In this document: positions 53,472-62,344 of the stretch, piece by piece | Layout of the letters: each line of letters begins with the position of its first letter | Position numbering within the stretch: the stretch's first letter is position 1 | Origin: Paenibacillus herberti | GTDB lineage: Bacteria > Bacillota > Bacilli > Paenibacillales > Paenibacillaceae | DNA length: 64,000 bases | Direction of reading: 5' to 3' | Assembly: GCF_002233675.1 (NCBI RefSeq) | Contig: NZ_NMUQ01000001.1 | Coordinates: 2,414,376 to 2,478,375 of the forward strand | The notes under the pieces: model-generated | The model's database searches: none | What the model was told of the DNA's origin: nothing | The model's input: the letters and a program-made list of their open reading frames with translations, nothing else | Program-made: the position numbers and the translations under genes

Positions 53472-53505
53472 ACAAAAGGCCGGATGGGGGCATCCGGCCT
53501 TTTGT
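53472..53505. terminator. Terminator after the CotF-like genes
   Basis: AAAAGGCCGGATG (53474-53486) and CATCCGGCCTTTT (53491-53503) pair perfectly around GGGG, nine bases after the stop at 53514. Confidence 0.85.
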
Positions 53506-53513
53506 AATGACTT

Positions 53514-53906
53514 TTAGTTATAAAGCGGCGCGTCGGATTGCTGCTGCCCCATCGGCTGCGCCATGAACGGCTGCGTCGGATTCAGACCGCTAAGGCGCTG
53601 CCCGATGAATTGCTGCGTCTGCTGCTGCGTTTGCGTGTACGTCTGAATTTGCTTTTGAATCTCCTGACGGAGCACCGGCGAGGAAGTATCGTACATATTG
53701 GCCGATTGCATGGCGTTATAGAGGTCACCTTGCATCTGCAGGCTGCTGTTCGTCAGATCCGTGAACATCTTGCGGACATCGGGACAGGTTGATTCCGTCG
53801 CCGCCGTTGCGTATTCACGAACGACCCGCTTCAAATCAGAGAGTACGGTGTACGCCCAGTCAGCATCCGGAAGCTTAGGCAGCTGCATCCCATTCTGTTG
53901 ATTCAT
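53514..53906 (-). CDS. CotF-like spore coat protein
   Basis: 130 residues; taggaggtcttactt precedes the ATG. The core matches the Coat_F family: YTVLSDLKRVVREYATAATESTCPDVRKMFTDL, then LYNAMQSANMY, with a Gln-rich C-terminus (TQTQQQTQQFIGQRL). Family members are coat proteins of Bacillus spores. It lies 28 bases after another, smaller protein of the same kind. No cleavage site is visible. The role in this organism is inferred from the family. Confidence 0.85.
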   Translation of the reverse strand: MNQQNGMQLPKLPDADWAYTVLSDLKRVVREYATAATESTCPDVRKMFTDLTNSSLQMQGDLYNAMQSANMYDTSSPVLRQEIQKQIQTYTQTQQQTQQFIGQRLSGLNPTQPFMAQPMGQQQSDAPLYN

Positions 53907-53934
53907 AAGTAAGACCTCCTAGTGTTGGAATAGT

Positions 53935-54159
53935 TCAATTTTGTGGAGATGTCGGGGCAAGCGATTGATGCTGGTTCAAGGCGTTCATCAGCGTACTGTA
54001 GTTCTGCCCATGCGTCGTGACCATTTGGGACAAAAGTTGGCTAACTCCGGCATCGCTGATGCTAGTAGCAGCGCAAGCGCATTGTTTCATGAGAAGGTCT
54101 TCATTGGACATGGAGTCGGCGATGTACTCCAGTTCTTTTCCGGATATCGGCTGCAGCAT
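53935..54159 (-). CDS. Small CotF-like spore protein
   Basis: 74 residues; aagggaggcactacc precedes the ATG. MLQPISGKELEYIADSM, NEDLLMKQCACAATSIS and LLSQMVTTHGQNYSTLMNAL match the short N-terminal helical module of CotF-like proteins (LLMKQ-C-x4-S). It probably pairs with the larger protein encoded 28 bases downstream to form a four-helix bundle in the spore coat. Confidence 0.75.
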   Translation of the reverse strand: MLQPISGKELEYIADSMSNEDLLMKQCACAATSISDAGVSQLLSQMVTTHGQNYSTLMNALNQHQSLAPTSPQN

Positions 54160-54263
54160 GGTAGTGCCTCCCTTAGGTCAAGGTTTAAGTTTCCAAGGGA
54201 TAGCATGCCCAGGCAGGGAAAGGATATGTACGCGGAACAGGCGCTTTCATCGCCTCCGCGGCT

Positions 54264-54995
54264 TCAAATGAATAAAGCATGAATTGCGGATAGAGGCAGC
54301 ATCAACTGCTGACCATCGGCTCCAGTCATAAAAACGAATCCTTCCTCGACGTGACCAAGCACCCCTGCTACATCCGGTAGCGCTCCGCGGCAAATGACCG
54401 CCATCTCACCCTCCAGCCTTATTAACTGCTGCTCGAATTGCCTCGCCAGACCGAGCGAAAGAGGACGGAGCGGGAACTGCTCGGGACTGAGCCCGTAGGG
54501 AGACATCCCTGGAGAATAGAGGGATAGCGCCTGCAAATGCTGCAACGGAATTAACACAGCTCCATGCAGCGGCGTACAGAAGATAACGAAATCGGTCATC
54601 AAACCAGCCAAATAACCATGCAGTACATGGGAAGCAGACAGCCTCGCTTCAGAAAAGACTCCTTTGGCAGCCATTAGTGCCGGGCGGTACCCGGAAAAAC
54701 TTTTACCTCTATGGCTTGCACTGCTTTCTAACCCGCTTCCTTTGTTGCTCCCTTCGCTGTTGCTTGATGATTCTTTACCTCCCACTCCGGCAGCATCAGT
54801 CTCAGCTCCGATCTCCGTCGGCTCCAGCATCTGAATGTCTTTGACCTGATGAAGCGGGATGAAAACCTCTCTGCCCCTTACTTCGTCATCCAGCACGAGC
54901 AGATCCTTATGCCATGCTTTCAAGATCCCTTCCGTTTCCCAGCCTTCTAATTGAATCTTTATCCGCCTATGCAGCCATACATTTTTTACGCTCAA
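54264..54995 (-). CDS. Protein with three copies of a small beta-barrel-like module (DUF2642-like), unknown
   Basis: 243 residues from TTG 54995 with GGAGGAG eight bases upstream. Three copies of a pattern ending in a hydrophobic-Pro-Leu strand are visible: residues 8-55 (IKIQLEGWETEGILKAW to REVFIPLHQVKDIQML), 125-160 (VLHGYLAGLMTDFVIF to AVLIPLQHLQALSLY) and 195-243 (AVICRGALPDVAGVLGHV to LMLPLSAIHALF). Such modules occur in DUF2642 spore proteins. A Ser/Gly-rich linker (GGKESSSNSEGSNKGS) joins copies one and two. It is divergent from cotH and next to CotF-like genes, which suggests a role in the spore coat. Confidence 0.7.
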   Translation of the reverse strand: MSVKNVWLHRRIKIQLEGWETEGILKAWHKDLLVLDDEVRGREVFIPLHQVKDIQMLEPTEIGAETDAAGVGGKESSSNSEGSNKGSGLESSASHRGKSFSGYRPALMAAKGVFSEARLSASHVLHGYLAGLMTDFVIFCTPLHGAVLIPLQHLQALSLYSPGMSPYGLSPEQFPLRPLSLGLARQFEQQLIRLEGEMAVICRGALPDVAGVLGHVEEGFVFMTGADGQQLMLPLSAIHALFI

Positions 54996-55205
54996 AACAA
55001 TCGCTCCTCCACAGACAAGCGCTCCTCAGGTTGCAGCGCCGCCATCCATTCCTTTGCCCCATTCTATGCAGCCTGTCTGCCGCCCGCATGGGGATTTGCC
55101 GCGAACTCTTGGCCTGCTTTGCATCCGAACCAACTGGAGCCTTGCAGAATAGTTTATCGCATAGGCAAATGCCAGGGCAGGCATAGGCAAGGGAGGCAGA
55201 CGGGT

Positions 55206-56327
55206 ATGAGAGCTGGATTGCCAGTCAGATCAGTCTATATTAGTGCCAATGGTCAGGCTGAGCTGGCCAAAGACGCGTGGAGCCGCAGATTTATTCCCGT
55301 ACAGTTAACAGCAGGAGGTCGAACTACCGGAGCCCGGATCCGGTATCGGGGGGGACACACCCGCGAGTATCCTAAGAAATCCTATGAAATTCAGTTGGAT
55401 GGAGGACTCGTGCTGCATTGGAATGCCGAATCGGATGATCCCTCGATGATTCGCAACGCTCTATCTTTCCGCTTCATGGAGCAGATCGGCGTGCCGGCCC
55501 CTCGTACAAGGCATGTTTGGCTGGACATCAATGGAGAAACGATGGGACTCTACCTTGAGATTGAGGCCGTGAATTCGCGTTTTTTTGCCCTGCGGAACAT
55601 TCCTTATCGCTCTCTGCTCTATGCAGCCAATGACAGCGCCAACTTCGAGCGTACCCACAGCGATTCGGGAGGACGCAAACAGGATCTCTCGGAGGGCTAT
55701 GAGTTCATGGAAGGTGACGGAGAAACGATTTCTCGGTTATGCACCTTCATTCGTGACATCCACCGTCAGAAGGGAGATAAGCTCCGCGATCTGCTGGAGG
55801 AGTATGTGGACATTCCGGCTTATTTCAACTGGCTGTCTGGAGTTGTGCTCACCGGCAACTTTGACGGCTTCGAGCAGAATTATGCGCTGTATGAGGAAGC
55901 GGGAGAGCGTAAATACAACATCCTACCTTGGGATTACGAGGGCACATGGGGCCGCAACTGTTACGGCAAACCTTGCTCTGCCGGGACGGTGCGTATTGAA
56001 GGTTACAACGGCCTGACACGCCGCCTGCTTCAATTTCCAGACTTGAAGCGCGACTATGCACTTAAGCTGGAAAAAATGCTGGAGGAGGAATTTACGAACG
56101 AGCAGGTCGGACCTGTTATCGACGAACTGCATAGGCGACTTGCGCCGGCGGTTCGTGTAGACTCCAGTCGCTTCGCAACAAAAAGCTTATTCAGCGAAGA
56201 AACACTGTTCATCCGCCGCTACATGGAGGAAAGAAAGCTCATTATTTTGCATGAGCTTAAGCGTTGGCAAGGCGCTCTATCTTCCGTAATGCCGGCGCGC
56301 GTTCGTGTAAAAGGGATTGAGGGATGA
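55206..56327 (+). CDS. cotH: CotH-family spore coat protein kinase
   Basis: 373 residues from ATG 55206 (GGGAGG upstream); the frame is open far upstream but without coding character. CotH features: GARIRYRGGHTREYPKKSYEIQL (nucleotide-binding lysines), LSFRFMEQIGVPAPRTRHV, NGETMGLYLEIEAV, VVLTGNFDGFEQNYALYEE and YNILPWDYEGTWGRN with the metal-binding Asp. CotH kinases phosphorylate serines of coat proteins such as CotB and CotG. The gene lies divergent from a putative coat protein. A CotB/CotG-like substrate is not in the window. Confidence 0.92.
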   Translation: MRAGLPVRSVYISANGQAELAKDAWSRRFIPVQLTAGGRTTGARIRYRGGHTREYPKKSYEIQLDGGLVLHWNAESDDPSMIRNALSFRFMEQIGVPAPRTRHVWLDINGETMGLYLEIEAVNSRFFALRNIPYRSLLYAANDSANFERTHSDSGGRKQDLSEGYEFMEGDGETISRLCTFIRDIHRQKGDKLRDLLEEYVDIPAYFNWLSGVVLTGNFDGFEQNYALYEEAGERKYNILPWDYEGTWGRNCYGKPCSAGTVRIEGYNGLTRRLLQFPDLKRDYALKLEKMLEEEFTNEQVGPVIDELHRRLAPAVRVDSSRFATKSLFSEETLFIRRYMEERKLIILHELKRWQGALSSVMPARVRVKGIEG

Positions 56328-56348
56328 CCCGGATACAAACATTTGGCT

Positions 56349-57626
56349 TTATGCTCTCCGCGTCCCGCCTGCTGTTGTGCCGGAACCGGAACCGGAACCG
56401 GTTCCGGTATCCAGCATGTTCCGAATCCACCACCAGCCGAAAATCGGAGCCGATCCAAGCGCTAACAGCAGCCAGGGGAATCCACTCTCTCCTGCAGCCG
56501 ATCCGGCCACAATCAGAAAAACCGTCGTCCCAATCAGCCGACCGACTGTCAGTGCTGCTTCCCGAAGTACAGTAAGCTCCACCCTGCTCTGCACGGCCTC
56601 TTCATTTCTTCCCATCAGATCGAAGACGGACGATGTCATCGGAATCATGTACAACGGCGCAAACAGTGAGGTGCCGATGCCAAGCAGGAGCAGGTTGGAA
56701 TAGGACATGCCTCCCAGCAAAGGTAGGATGACTCCGGCAAGCGCCAGCGTGCCGCCAAGCATTGCCCATTTGCGGCGAGAAGGCTTCAGCCAGCGCCCGC
56801 ACAGCCAGAAGGTCGCCATTGCAACTAACGACGTGACGAGATAAAACGTACCGACCTTTTGCTCCGCACCAGTTGCGGCATAAACCGCCAAGCCAAGTAC
56901 AAACATAAATACACCATCCCTCAGCCCTTGAAGAACGATGGCAGGTGTAAACCTCCGCCAAGGACTGTTCCCAATGCGAAGCTCCTTAATCGGGAAGCTC
57001 CAGCTGTACTTGCCTTGTGGGGGTCGTTTGCGGATGCTTGCACTGACAATTGCCGCGGTTGCAAACAGGGCAAGCGATATGCTGAAAATAAACGTATAAC
57101 CGACATTCCCCCGACTAGCGCCGATAATTAATCCCGATAGGAATGGGGCTGCCATGCCAACGGCGGAGGCTAACAAGCCAGCCATGCCGTTGTAGGCGTC
57201 GCGGTTATTTTTCTCGGTAATTTCAAAATAGAGAACATTGTAAGCAAGCCAAAAACAACCGCTGGCGGTACCGCTAACCAGGCCGAGGACGGCCGCCCAA
57301 TCCACCGCCCGCTGCCCCAGTAGCAGCACGGCCAAATAAAAGACTCCCGACAGCGCAAGCCCAGTTCGTAGTGAGGAGACTAATCCTTTACGCTTGACCC
57401 AGGGGCCCACCAACCACACGCACAATCCACCAGCGGCATATTGCAATAATGAAAACACGCCGACCAATAGGTAGGACTGATTCGTTTTAAATAGATATAC
57501 TGGAACGAATATACCGGACAGCGCATTCGCACTGTTGAACAGCGTAAGCACGAGCAACAGCTTCAGTGGCTGTCCTCGCAATAACCCTTTTCTCGAAGGA
57601 CGAAGAAGCATTTCTTCGCTATTCAC
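56349..57626 (-). CDS. Major facilitator superfamily transporter
   Basis: 425 residues from GTG 57626, chosen for GGGGGTG six bases upstream; GTG 57677 and ATG 57641 are alternatives. Twelve membrane helices in two sets (for example LLLVLTLFNSANALSGIFVPVYLF, AVLGLVSGTASGCFWLAYNVL). The loop after helix two carries GPWVKRKGLVSSLR, matching motif A. The C-terminus ends in a Gly-Ser run encoded by GGAACC repeats (about 56380-56412). Substrate unknown. It is convergent with cotH, 21 bases apart. Confidence 0.85.
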   Translation of the reverse strand: MNSEEMLLRPSRKGLLRGQPLKLLLVLTLFNSANALSGIFVPVYLFKTNQSYLLVGVFSLLQYAAGGLCVWLVGPWVKRKGLVSSLRTGLALSGVFYLAVLLLGQRAVDWAAVLGLVSGTASGCFWLAYNVLYFEITEKNNRDAYNGMAGLLASAVGMAAPFLSGLIIGASRGNVGYTFIFSISLALFATAAIVSASIRKRPPQGKYSWSFPIKELRIGNSPWRRFTPAIVLQGLRDGVFMFVLGLAVYAATGAEQKVGTFYLVTSLVAMATFWLCGRWLKPSRRKWAMLGGTLALAGVILPLLGGMSYSNLLLLGIGTSLFAPLYMIPMTSSVFDLMGRNEEAVQSRVELTVLREAALTVGRLIGTTVFLIVAGSAAGESGFPWLLLALGSAPIFGWWWIRNMLDTGTGSGSGSGTTAGGTRRA

Positions 57627-57867
57627 AGGCGACACCCCCATCGCCACAGAATGCCCAAAAAAAGAAAAATCACGCACAAGTAGTTGTTCGAAGCTGAGCC
57701 TAACCCATCCATTAGTTTCCGCCAGGTTCTATAAAAACGATGATTTTGCTTAGCTTGCAGCGTTTGAACAGATGGTGAATCAAGAGGCCAAACTGTGGAA
57801 AACCTGCACAAAATCTAAATGCTAAAACGGAATGGCCTGGTTGATATTCCGCTCCATATATCAATTT

Positions 57868-57917
57868 ATCAAACAAAATAAGCCGGCTCCGGTGGATTAC
57901 CGGAACCAGCTTATTGG
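57868..57917 (-). terminator. Terminator of the 57-residue membrane protein gene
   Basis: AATAAGC with inner CCGG pairs with CCGGAACCAGCTTATT (57877-57915); TTTTGTTTGATAAA follows on the minus strand. It begins seven bases after the stop at 57922. Confidence 0.75.
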
Positions 57918-57921
57918 CTAC

Positions 57922-58095
57922 TTATTTTTTCCGATCGGCCTTTAAATACATCAACGCCAACAAGAAAAAAATACTCGATAAGATGATTTGGTTTGCACTT
58001 TCTTGCAAATGAATTCCGCCGCCGCTTAGCCAGACGCCAGTGAAAAAACCCAAAGCAATACAAATCGTAATTTCTAACAATTTTAGTTTCATCAT
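57922..58095 (-). CDS. 57-residue membrane protein, unknown
   Basis: A short gene with AAAGGATATAG before the ATG at 58095. It reads MMKLKLLEITICIALGFFTG, a first membrane helix, a short SGGGIHLQESANQ loop and a second helix IILSSIFFLLALMYLK, ending ADRKK. The positive ends suggest both termini lie in the cytosol. It has its own terminator. The family is not recognised. The 295 bases upstream of it towards the MFS gene hold nothing else that I can identify. Confidence 0.65.
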   Translation of the reverse strand: MMKLKLLEITICIALGFFTGVWLSGGGIHLQESANQIILSSIFFLLALMYLKADRKK

Positions 58096-58144
58096 CTATA
58101 TCCTTTACTCTTTTAATCGTTATTCTTTACCCTTTATCCTTAGC

Positions 58145-58744
58145 TTAATTCTCGCTGTCCAACGCTTCCGTCATATAGGCGCGTGACGAGAGATCAAGCT
58201 TTGTAGACACTTCGTGGCATTTTGGGCAGACATAAAGCTGAAGCTTAATGCTGGAAGGCAGCAGCTGACGCTTTAGTGAAGGAGGCTCCACTGCCTCGAA
58301 GTTTCCTGGGCCCAGCAGGCTTGTACCGCCATGCATCATAAACTCCCGGCAAGCAGGACACTCCGGCATTTCCTCTTGATCGTCGAGAATCCGCTGAACC
58401 TTTTCATCGGCTCTAAGCCAAGACTGTGGTCGTCCAGCACCTGCCCAGCCGGTGTCATCTCCAGCATCCTCGTCATCCCACTCTGCTTCAGCTTCAATGT
58501 TGCGAGGGGAATTAGTAGAGCGTTCGCTACGCTCAATGCTTCGGCGGGCTTCCTCGTATTCAGCCTCTTCATCCTCATCCCCATCTGCGACTTCTTCACC
58601 TAAGCCAAGTGTACGGTATCGGCCTAGCTCATTGCTGCAATGAGGGCAATGCTCCTCGGGACCGAGCTCCTCGTCCCATACGATTTCGGAATCACACCAT
58701 GGACATACGACGTCCACAGCACGCTCTTGTTGATTGTTTTCCAT
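58145..58744 (-). CDS. Double zinc-ribbon protein with acidic linker
   Basis: 199 residues. Two zinc-binding modules: CPWCDSEIVWDEELGPEEHCPHC near residue 14 (four Cys) and CPACREFMMHGG paired with CPKCHEV near 128-175 (four Cys). A very acidic linker (EEVADGDEDEEAEYEEARR) separates them. No enzyme motif is visible. It is the last of three genes, after the DUF350 membrane protein and a 24-residue peptide, and probably co-transcribed with them. The second ribbon resembles the ends of DNA-binding or translation-related proteins, but no function can be assigned. Confidence 0.75.
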   Translation of the reverse strand: MENNQQERAVDVVCPWCDSEIVWDEELGPEEHCPHCSNELGRYRTLGLGEEVADGDEDEEAEYEEARRSIERSERSTNSPRNIEAEAEWDDEDAGDDTGWAGAGRPQSWLRADEKVQRILDDQEEMPECPACREFMMHGGTSLLGPGNFEAVEPPSLKRQLLPSSIKLQLYVCPKCHEVSTKLDLSSRAYMTEALDSEN

Positions 58745-58793
58745 GAATATACAATTCCCTTCTTTAGCCTAGCTCGCCTCATAGGCAAACCTG

Positions 58794-58868
58794 CTATGTC
58801 AAATACAAAATCCCAAGCACAAAAAATAAAACCGCTACTATTGCCAGTGTGCCCCATAAATACTTCAT
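58794..58868 (-). CDS. 24-residue single-helix membrane peptide
   Basis: ATG 58868 preceded by GGAGGAAG at five bases, an excellent site. The peptide is MKYLWGTLAIVAVLFFVLGI then LYLT, one membrane helix with a single basic residue at its start, ending with TAG at 58794-58796. It begins 18 bases after the DUF350 gene and ends 49 bases before the zinc-ribbon gene. The ribosome site, spacing and composition support a real gene. Function unknown; it may be a regulator of the DUF350 protein. Confidence 0.6.
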   Translation of the reverse strand: MKYLWGTLAIVAVLFFVLGILYLT

Positions 58869-58886
58869 AAACGCTTCCTCCGTCTA

Positions 58887-59303
58887 TTAAATCGTGGCGC
58901 CGATTACATAGGATACGGATACCGATATGATCATGGCGATAAGCCCGACCGCTCGGTTGTCCTTGCGAATCTCCTCGTCAATCCGGAATACCGGCGTCAA
59001 AAATTCAAATAGGAAATACGCCAGGAGCAGGACTACAAATCCACATGCCCCCCAAAGCAAACTCTCATAAATGGAATCACCAGCTCCTGCAGAAAAGCGG
59101 AAGATGTTGCAGATGCCGAAAATCTTACCGCCTGTCGCAAGCGCGACCGAAACATTGCCCTTGCGGATTTCTTCCCAGCAGTCATAACGCGTAACCCATT
59201 CAAAAACCGTCAAAAACAAGATAAGTGCCATCACCGCTACAGCGACATAAATCACGGATGAAGCATAGGCATTGTCAAGCAGCCTGTCAACGATTCCAGA
59301 CAT
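58887..59303 (-). CDS. DUF350 family membrane protein
   Basis: 138 residues; GGAAGGAAGGCGAAGCG precedes the ATG. Four membrane helices, with the family pattern YDCWEEIRKGNVSVALATGGKIFGI in the first half and RIDEEIRKDNRAVGLIAMIISVS in the second, as in the YjfL/UPF0719 duplicated fold. Function unknown. It follows mutS2 after 21 bases, so it may be on the mutS2 transcript, and leads the trio with the 24-residue peptide and the zinc-ribbon protein. Confidence 0.9.
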   Translation of the reverse strand: MSGIVDRLLDNAYASSVIYVAVAVMALILFLTVFEWVTRYDCWEEIRKGNVSVALATGGKIFGICNIFRFSAGAGDSIYESLLWGACGFVVLLLAYFLFEFLTPVFRIDEEIRKDNRAVGLIAMIISVSVSYVIGATI

Positions 59304-59324
59304 CGCTTCGCCTTCCTTCCGGAA

Positions 59325-61688
59325 TTACTTGAGCTCCGCGACCGTAACTCCCGCGCCGCCCTCACCGTAGTTACCGAGCCTGTAGCTCTTCACATGAGTG
59401 TGGCGGCGGAGGAAATCCTGAATGCCGGCTCGTAACACACCGGTGCCTTTGCCATGGATAATGTACACCTGCCCCATGCCCGAGAGGAACGATTCATCAA
59501 GGAAGCGATCCACCTCGATAATGGACTCATCCAAGTTGGAGCCGCGAAGATCCAATTCCATCTTTACGTTATCTTCGCGAGTTCGTTTCAACGTCGCAGC
59601 CGCTGCCTTTGGCGCTGCCTTAGGTGCAGGAGCTTGCTTGACCAGCTCCAGGTCAGTCAGCTTGACCTTCATTTTCATAATTCCAAGTTGTACTAGTGCC
59701 TCGGAACCGGAAAGCTCAACGACATATCCACGTTGATTGAGGCTAGGCACCCGAACCTCGTCGCCCGACTGAATGGCGCGCTCCGAAGCAGCGGCTCGGG
59801 AAGTTTGTCTTCCTTGGACGAGCTGAGGCGAAGCGTCCTCTAATCGCTTACGAGCCTCGGTCAGCTTATGGTCTTTGACCGCTGCTCCTTCCTCACGCTG
59901 AAGCTGGCGCAGCTCTTGAATGATCTCGTCGGCCTCGCGGCGAGCTTTTTGCACGGCTTGCCGCGCTTCCTCCTGCGCCTTGGCCAGCATGCGCTCACGC
60001 TGCTCCTCGAAACGGCGCAGTTCCTCATCATAGAGGTTGCGCTCCTCTTCAAGCTCACGCCGCAATAGTTCCGCACCGGCTCGCTCCTGCTCTGCGCTCT
60101 GGCGGTCGCGCTCCAGCGACTGGATCATATTTTCCACTCGGAGATCATCCTCGCTGACCTCGCCGCGCGCTTGTTGAATAATCATCTTGTCCAGACCAAG
60201 CCGCTCTGCAATCGCAAAGGCATTGCTTCGCCCTGGAACTCCGACGAGCAGCCGATAAGTTGGGCTTAGTGTGGCCACGTCGAACTCCATGCTGGCATTG
60301 ATGAGGCCGCTCCGATTATAGGCATAAGCCTTCAGCTCGCTATAATGGGTCGTTGCCAACAGTCGGCAGCCCCTCCGGTGGATATGGTCAAGGATGGAGA
60401 TCGCCAGCGCTGAACCTTCCGCAGGATCGGTACCAGCTCCCAATTCATCGAGCAACACAAGGCTGCGCGGAGTCATTTCCCGCAAAATGCGGATGATATT
60501 GGTCATATGACTGGAAAACGTACTAAGACTCTGCTCAATGCTCTGCTCATCGCCGATATCGGCGTAAATGGCATCAAACACACATAACTCCGTCCCGTCG
60601 TCAGCCGGCACAAACATACCTGACATCGCCATCAGGCTTAACAGGCCAACTGTCTTGAGTGCGACCGTTTTACCTCCGGTATTGGGGCCGGTGACGATAA
60701 TGCCGGTATGACTAACTCCAAGCTCCAGGTGAAGAGGAACGGCTTTATCGCGATCAAGCAGTGGATGGAAACCGCGCTTCATTATAATTCGGCCTTCATC
60801 GTTCATCCGCGGCTGCTCGGCCTTCATCTCATGAGCTAGCTGTGCCTTAGCAAAAGCAAAGTCCAAGTGAGCCAAATAATCATGATTGATGGCCAGGTCC
60901 TCAGCCGCTTCTGCGGCAAGTGCGGTCAGCTTTTGCAAAATGCGCTCAATCTCGCGAGCTTCAGCAGCCTTCGTTTCGCGAAGCTTGTTGTTCATAGCTA
61001 CGACTGCCTCAGGCTCGATAAACAGCGTCGCCCCGGAGTTGGACTGATCATGCACTATGCCACCGAAATGGCCGCGATACTCCTGCTTGACTGGAATGAC
61101 ATAGCGGTCTCCGCGAAGTGTAATTAGGCTATCCTGCAGCATCTTCTGCACAGACGAGGAGCGCAGCATTCCTTCCAGCTTTTCGCGAACTTTGCCTTCA
61201 CCCTGCCGAAGCTCCCGACGGATGCGGGCCAGCTCAGGACTTGCGCTGTCCAACACCTCACCCGTTTCCTCGATACAATCGAGAATTTCATCTTCCAGCT
61301 CCCGTCTCGGGTACATGCTCTCTGCGAGATGAGCGAGCAGCGGCAGCGGCTTTTCCTCATGCAAATGCAGCACATGATTACGCACTCTTCGGGCTCCCCG
61401 TGCGGTAAGCGCGATCTCCAACAGCTCCATAGGATTTAGTGTACCGCCGATGACGGCGCGCTTCAGATGAGCACGGATGTCGACTACTCCACGGAAAGGC
61501 GCATTGCCCTTGAGCCGATAAGCGTCCGATGCCTCAGCTGTTGCTTGCAAAGCATGAGCAACTTGCTCGAGCTCTGAATCCGGAGCGAGGTCCTCGGCCA
61601 TCTGTAAGCCCATCGGAGTAGCTGTATGTTGAACTAATTTACGAATAATTTTGGCATATTCAAGCGTGTGTAAAATTTTGCTGTCCAC
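59325..61688 (-). CDS. mutS2: MutS2 (endonuclease MutS2 / ribosome rescue factor)
   Basis: 787 residues starting with GTG at 61688 (AAGGGG upstream). Core MutS domains (levers, ATPase) with GPNTGGKT (Walker A), SLVLLDELGAGTDPAEG (Walker B) and STFSSHMTNI; then a coiled coil (EELLRRELEEERNLYDEEL type) and a C-terminal Smr domain (MELDLRGSNLDESII, YIIHGKGTGVLRAGI). MutS2 suppresses recombination in some bacteria and splits collided ribosomes in B. subtilis. Length equals the family. The usual zapA/cvpA/polX neighbours are not in the window. Confidence 0.97.
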   Translation of the reverse strand: MDSKILHTLEYAKIIRKLVQHTATPMGLQMAEDLAPDSELEQVAHALQATAEASDAYRLKGNAPFRGVVDIRAHLKRAVIGGTLNPMELLEIALTARGARRVRNHVLHLHEEKPLPLLAHLAESMYPRRELEDEILDCIEETGEVLDSASPELARIRRELRQGEGKVREKLEGMLRSSSVQKMLQDSLITLRGDRYVIPVKQEYRGHFGGIVHDQSNSGATLFIEPEAVVAMNNKLRETKAAEAREIERILQKLTALAAEAAEDLAINHDYLAHLDFAFAKAQLAHEMKAEQPRMNDEGRIIMKRGFHPLLDRDKAVPLHLELGVSHTGIIVTGPNTGGKTVALKTVGLLSLMAMSGMFVPADDGTELCVFDAIYADIGDEQSIEQSLSTFSSHMTNIIRILREMTPRSLVLLDELGAGTDPAEGSALAISILDHIHRRGCRLLATTHYSELKAYAYNRSGLINASMEFDVATLSPTYRLLVGVPGRSNAFAIAERLGLDKMIIQQARGEVSEDDLRVENMIQSLERDRQSAEQERAGAELLRRELEEERNLYDEELRRFEEQRERMLAKAQEEARQAVQKARREADEIIQELRQLQREEGAAVKDHKLTEARKRLEDASPQLVQGRQTSRAAASERAIQSGDEVRVPSLNQRGYVVELSGSEALVQLGIMKMKVKLTDLELVKQAPAPKAAPKAAAATLKRTREDNVKMELDLRGSNLDESIIEVDRFLDESFLSGMGQVYIIHGKGTGVLRAGIQDFLRRHTHVKSYRLGNYGEGGAGVTVAELK

Positions 61689-61978
61689 GAGCGTTCCACA
61701 GCCCCTTTCTAGGACATTATAACGGATGGATTAAGCGCGCGCACGGGGCGAGTTTAACCATACATGAATTTGGCCTAAAACAACCACACTACAACTGTGG
61801 CCCCTGGCGAAAACGCCTTTCACCTCTTCCTTTGGGAAGGCACTTGGAAAAGTCCCAACAGCGGGGCACATGGAACAGAATAACGAAGCTGCTAAACAGT
61901 AAAAAGCAACAGAGCAGGCAAGAAACTATTCACAGCAAGATCAGGCTTGGCAACCAAACATTCTAGGAGGGAATTCGC
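61689..61978. other. Divergent intergenic region between mutS2 and the holin-like gene
   Basis: 290 bases with no gene. A short hairpin CCACA/TGTGG (around 61785-61805) and AT-rich stretches are seen; no convincing promoter pair, riboswitch or small RNA could be identified. Confidence 0.4.
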
Positions 61979-62335
61979 ATGAGCTTTCTTGGACATGTCG
62001 TGCGCTTCGTCGTTTCGGCGATCGTGCTGATGCTGGTCGGCTTTATCGTTCCCCAGTTCGCAGTAGGCGGCTTTTGGAGCGCTTTGCTTCTGGCGCTCGT
62101 CATCGCGCTGTTCGGCTGGGTAATCGAAGGAATCTTCGGCAAAAGAGTCACACCATTCGGCCGCGGAATCGTCGGTTTCGTCGCCAGCGTCATCGTCATC
62201 TATGTGGCCCAGTTTATCGTTGGCGGCGTAACCGTAACTTGGCTTGGCGCCATCCTTGCTGCTTTGGTGATCGGAATTATCGACCTGTTCATTCCGACTC
62301 CATTCGACGCGGGACGGAGCAAAGAAGCACGTTAA
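61979..62335 (+). CDS. Phage-holin-like small membrane protein (YvlD-type)
   Basis: 118 residues; aggagggaattcgc precedes the ATG. Four membrane helices separated by VPQFAVGGFWSALL and FGKRVTPFGRGIV, a pattern annotated as phage holin family IV / YvlD in Bacillota. It has no phage genes around it, and relatives are part of cell-envelope stress operons, so a lytic role is unlikely. A good terminator follows. Confidence 0.8.
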   Translation: MSFLGHVVRFVVSAIVLMLVGFIVPQFAVGGFWSALLLALVIALFGWVIEGIFGKRVTPFGRGIVGFVASVIVIYVAQFIVGGVTVTWLGAILAALVIGIIDLFIPTPFDAGRSKEAR

Positions 62336-62344
62336 TTCAGAGAA

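Noticed and set aside
56380-56412. GGAACC hexamer repeats as a mobile or regulatory element
   Set aside because: They encode the Gly-Ser end of the MFS protein in frame and are a simple microsatellite.
61979-62335. Prophage remnant based on the holin-like protein
   Set aside because: No other phage gene is close; the family also contains envelope-stress membrane proteins of the YvlD kind.
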